Origin: Xanthobacteraceae bacterium
Lineage (GTDB): Bacteria; Pseudomonadota; Alphaproteobacteria; Rhizobiales; Xanthobacteraceae
Length of the DNA: 46,163 bases
Direction: 5' to 3'
Assembly: GCA_030037645.1 (NCBI GenBank)
Contig: JASHQI010000078.1
Location: 1-46,163 of the forward strand
The translations under genes were made by a program, and so were the position numbers. The notes beneath the pieces were generated by a model. The model was not told where the DNA came from. It was given only the letters and a program-made list of their open reading frames with translations, and did no database searches. This document shows, in pieces, positions 42,734 through 46,163 of this stretch (its first letter is position 1; each line of letters starts with the position of its first letter).

Positions 42734-43906
42734 ATGCAGAAATTCTTGTGCTGCCTCGCCGGCGTGACGCTGGCTATGCTCGGCATCGGTTCAGCCGATG
42801 CGCAGAATACGGTCAAGGTCGGGCTGATTATTTCCTATTCCGGGCAGTTCGCCGACACCGGCGAACAGATGGATCACGGTCTTGAGCTTTACATGAAGCA
42901 GCACGGCGACACGGTCGCCGGCAAGAAGATCGAGCTCATCCGCAAGGATACCGGCGGCATTGCGCCGGATATCGCCAAGCGGCTGGCGCAGGAGCTGATC
43001 GTGCGCGATCATGCCGACATCATCGCCGGCTTCACGTTGACGCCCAATGCGATGGCGGCGGCCGACGTCTCCGCCGAGGCGAAGACGTTCATGGTCGACA
43101 TGAATGCCGCCACCTCGGTCATCACCACGAAGTCGCCTTACCTTGCCCGCACCTCGTCGACGACCCCGCAGTTGAACTACACGTTCGGCAAATGGGTTGC
43201 CAGCCACGGCAGCAAGACGATCTACACGATGGTGTCCGACTATGGTCCCGGAATTGACGCCGAAAAGTGGTTTCAGGCCGGCGTCAAGGAATCCGGCGGC
43301 GAGATCGTGGGCTCGGTCCGCTTTCCCGTCGGAAACCCGGATTTCTCTGCCTTCATCCAGGCGGCAAAGGACAAGCATCCGGACGCCATCTACATCTGGA
43401 TACCCGGCGGCGCGCAACCGATCGCGGTCGGCAAAGCCTTGGCCGAGCGCGGCATCGATCCATCCAAGACCAAGATTCTGGGGCAGGATGCGCTTGGCTT
43501 TGAGAGCGCGCTCAAGGGCATGGGCGACATCAGCCTCGGCATCATCACCGTCTCCAACTACGACTACAATCACAATTCGGCGATGAACCACGAATTCGTC
43601 CACGCCTATAACGACGCCTATCATCGCAATCCCGACATTTTCTCCGTCGGCGGCTACGACGGCATGCACCTGATCTATGCGGCGCTGCAAAAGACCGGCG
43701 GCAAAACCGACGGCAGTTCGCTGATCGACGCCGCCAAAGGCATGAGCTGGGAGAGCCCGCGCGGTCCGATCATGATCGATCCGCAAACCCGCGACATCGT
43801 GCAGACCGTCTACATCCGCCGCGTCGAGAAGGTCGGCGGCGAACTGCGCAATGTCGAAATCGACAAGGTGCCGAACGTCAAAGACCCGGAGCACAAGCCA
43901 CAGTGA
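42734..43906 (+). CDS. LivK-type ABC substrate-binding protein
   Basis: A 390-residue periplasmic receptor. Signal peptide LCCLAGVTLAMLGIGSADA; mature start NTVKVGLIISYSGQFADTGEQMDHGLELYMKQ is standard for the branched-chain amino acid type 1 receptor family, including aromatic-acid receptors. GGGAGG precedes the ATG at 42734. Opposite the hydratase-lyase (184-base gap), it is followed by two permeases and an ATPase. Ligand might be a hydroxycinnamate or related aromatic; inference from position. Confidence 0.9.
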   Translation: MQKFLCCLAGVTLAMLGIGSADAQNTVKVGLIISYSGQFADTGEQMDHGLELYMKQHGDTVAGKKIELIRKDTGGIAPDIAKRLAQELIVRDHADIIAGFTLTPNAMAAADVSAEAKTFMVDMNAATSVITTKSPYLARTSSTTPQLNYTFGKWVASHGSKTIYTMVSDYGPGIDAEKWFQAGVKESGGEIVGSVRFPVGNPDFSAFIQAAKDKHPDAIYIWIPGGAQPIAVGKALAERGIDPSKTKILGQDALGFESALKGMGDISLGIITVSNYDYNHNSAMNHEFVHAYNDAYHRNPDIFSVGGYDGMHLIYAALQKTGGKTDGSSLIDAAKGMSWESPRGPIMIDPQTRDIVQTVYIRRVEKVGGELRNVEIDKVPNVKDPEHKPQ

Positions 43907-43959
43907 TCCGGAGCCAATGAAGACGTGACACCGCAATAAAATTCCGTAGGCTGTCGACC

Positions 43960-44820
43960 ATGCCCCCTGTCTTCGGCGTGCTGTTCGACGGCCTTGCCTA
44001 CGGGATGCTGCTGTTCCTGATGTCGGTCGGGCTGTCGGTGACGCTCGGCATGATGAACTTCGTCAATCTGGCGCATTGCAGCTTCGCGATGCTCGGCGGC
44101 TATGTCACCGTCACGCTGATGAACGCATTCGGCTGGCCGTTCTTGGCGACTCTGCCCGTTGCGTTCATCGCCGCCGCCGCGGCGAGCGTCTTGCTGGAGC
44201 GCCTGTTCTTCCGGCGTTTCTATAACGCCACCGAGCTTAGTCAGTGCCTGCTCACGATCGGCATCGTGTTCGTCTCCGTCGCGGCCGCGGCCTATATCTA
44301 CGGCACGGACGAGCAGCCGGTACATCTGCCGGCTTATCTGCTCGGTTCGATCACGTTCATGGGGCTCGATTTTGCGATCTACCGGATTTTTCTGATCGCC
44401 GCCGCGATGCTGATCACGATCGTGCTCGTCGTCGCGGTCGAGGCCACGCGCTTTGGCGCGCAGGTGCGCGCCGCCGTCAACAACCAGCGCATGGCGCGCG
44501 GCCTCGGCATCGATGTCGATAGCCTGTTCGCGATCACTTTCGCGCTCGGCGGCGGCCTTGCCGGCCTCGGTGGCGCGCTCGCCATCGCGATGGTCGGGCT
44601 CGATCCGTCCTTCGCGCTGACCTACCTCATCTACGTGCTGATCGTGGTCTCGGTCGGTGGTCTCGGCTCGATCGCCGGCTCTTTCGCCGCCGCCATCGTG
44701 CTCGGGGTGAGCGACATGGCCGGCAAGTATTACGTGCCCGCTCTCGGTTCGATTCTCATCTATCTGGTGATGATGGTGCTCTTGATGTGGCGGCCGACCG
44801 GGCTGTTCGGGAGGCGCTAG
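43960..44820 (+). CDS. LivH-type ABC permease
   Basis: A 286-residue inner-membrane permease with about eight helices. LFDGLAYGMLLFLMSVGLSVTLGMMNFVNLAHCSFAMLGGY is the family N-terminus, and VRAAVNNQRMARGLGIDVD is the cytoplasmic loop contacting the ATPase. It forms the membrane channel with the next permease. Its gene ends one base before the next GTG start. Confidence 0.93.
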   Translation: MPPVFGVLFDGLAYGMLLFLMSVGLSVTLGMMNFVNLAHCSFAMLGGYVTVTLMNAFGWPFLATLPVAFIAAAAASVLLERLFFRRFYNATELSQCLLTIGIVFVSVAAAAYIYGTDEQPVHLPAYLLGSITFMGLDFAIYRIFLIAAAMLITIVLVVAVEATRFGAQVRAAVNNQRMARGLGIDVDSLFAITFALGGGLAGLGGALAIAMVGLDPSFALTYLIYVLIVVSVGGLGSIAGSFAAAIVLGVSDMAGKYYVPALGSILIYLVMMVLLMWRPTGLFGRR

Positions 44821-44821
44821 G

Positions 44822-45807
44822 GTGAGCAGCCAAGCGGTTGCCGGCCCGCACGATTTTCTGCGCGCGCAGATCCGCTGGCGGTGGAGCGAAATCGCGTTCT
44901 GGCTGGCGACGCTGTTGCCCTTCGTGCTGGCGCCGGACTATCTCGTGCTGGCAAGTCAGATCGCGATCACGGCGTTGTTCGCGCTGTCGCTCGATCTCAT
45001 TCTCGGCTTCTCCGGCATCGTGTCGCTCGGTCACGCGGCTTATTTCGGCGTCGGCGCCTATACGGCGGGACTGATTTCGGCCTGGGGCTTTGGCGATCCG
45101 CTGCTTGGGCTCGTCGCCGCCGCGTTCGCCGCCGGAATTTTCGGCTATCTGACGAGCTTCATCATCGCGCGGTTTCGCCACCTCGCGCTGATCATGATCA
45201 CGCTCGGCATCGCATTGCTGCTGCAGGAGGCCGCCAACAGCGCGAGTTGGCTCACCGGCGGCTTCGACGGGCTGCAGGGCATCCATACCTGGCCGATTTT
45301 CGGCAGGTTCGATTTCGATCTCTACGGCTATACCGCCTACAGCTATTCGCTGGTCGCGCTGTTTATCGTCTTTCTTGTGGCGCGGCGGCTCATTTATTCG
45401 CCGTTCGGCCTGGCGCTGCGCGGCATCCGCGAAAACGGCCAGCGCATGCCGACCATCGGCGCGCCGACGCACGTGCATATCCGCACCATCTATACGATCG
45501 CCGCCGTGATCGCCGGCATCGCCGGCGCGCTGCTGGCGCAAACCACCGAGACGGTGTCGCTCGAAGCCTTGGGCTTCCAGCGCTCGGCCGATGTGCTGGT
45601 CATGCTCATCCTTGGCGGCACCGGCCGGCTGTACGGCGGGCTGATCGGCGCCATCGTCTACATGGTCGCCCGCGATCAATTCTCGGGCCTCAATCCGCAA
45701 TACTGGTATTTTTGGATCGGCCTGTTGCTGATCGCCGTCGTCATGCTGTTGCCGAACGGTCTGCTTGGCGGCCTGGAGCTGTTGGCGCGGCGCACGCAGG
45801 GCAAGCC

Positions 45808-45811
<4 letters not shown>
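44822..45811 (+). CDS. LivM-type ABC permease
   Basis: A 329-residue permease of the same importer: LSLDLILGFSGIVSLGHAAYFGVGAYTAG (about 55-83), and the coupling loop GLALRGIRENGQRMPTIG. GTG start at 44822, one base after the LivH stop; its stop overlaps the ATPase start (GTGA). Confidence 0.93.

Positions 45812-46163
<352 letters not shown>

Noticed and set aside
42791-43936. Large minus-strand gene opposite the ABC receptor
   Set aside because: Shadow of the LivK-type gene, which has a signal peptide, a strong ribosome site and co-directional permease genes.

Overview
The window looks like a GC-rich alphaproteobacterial chromosome, most likely Hyphomicrobiales (Rhizobiales) of the Bradyrhizobium / Rhodopseudomonas / Xanthobacteraceae type. 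The order SUV3-like helicase - S4 protein - 7Fe ferredoxin - carD is typical of that group. So are the ComF - glutaredoxin - nitrilase-like - DUF1178 operon next to ubiG, the lone Bug and LivK-type binding proteins, and the palindromic intergenic repeats. The placement is inference from gene content; no ribosomal RNA is present.

Layout. 1-5854 is housekeeping: the helicase C-terminal part, S4 protein, fdxA, carD with a long leader and a terminator, an anchored LTxxQ-like protein and a DUF4118 membrane protein. 5964-8310 is a minus-strand pair, a secreted nuclease-like protein followed by an M48 lipoprotein protease. 8361-11360 is a small accessory segment with lower GC. It holds a degenerate tRNA-Arg copy, a GT87 glycosyltransferase, an intact tRNA-Arg(CCT) and an FkbM methyltransferase. 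11834-26565 is a mosaic of catabolic genes: FMN hydroxy-acid oxidase, Pht5-like protein, CoA-transferase, two amidohydrolases, LLM flavoprotein, arylsulfatase, FAD monooxygenase and a VOC protein. Repeats punctuate it and no aromatic-type regulator is visible. 26776-31911 holds a glycine-rich protein, a two-helix channel-like protein, two Bug binding proteins around an MFS transporter, and a secreted SH3 protein. 32190-36217 holds a diguanylate cyclase, an alpha/beta hydrolase, mutT and a Flp pilin behind a CtrA-like site. 36299-41555 is conserved core: NDUFAF5-like methyltransferase, ComF, glutaredoxin, nitrilase-like, DUF1178, DMT transporter and ubiG. 41710-46163 pairs a hydroxycinnamoyl-CoA hydratase-lyase with a divergent branched-chain-type ABC importer, cut by the window end.

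Points that need the raw sequence: (1) the last 27 codons of a formylglycine-generating enzyme survive directly upstream of a Cys-type sulfatase, whose maturase is otherwise gone; (2) tRNA-Arg(CCT) and its promoter/leader exist twice, once intact and once decayed, bracketing the GT87 gene; (3) a CtrA-type TTAA-N7-TTAA site precedes mutT-flp; (4) a two-hairpin intergenic module recurs; (5) hydroxycinnamate catabolism is paired with an ABC importer. No CRISPR array, integrase, transposase or phage gene was seen, and no single wholly new defence-like system is evident.
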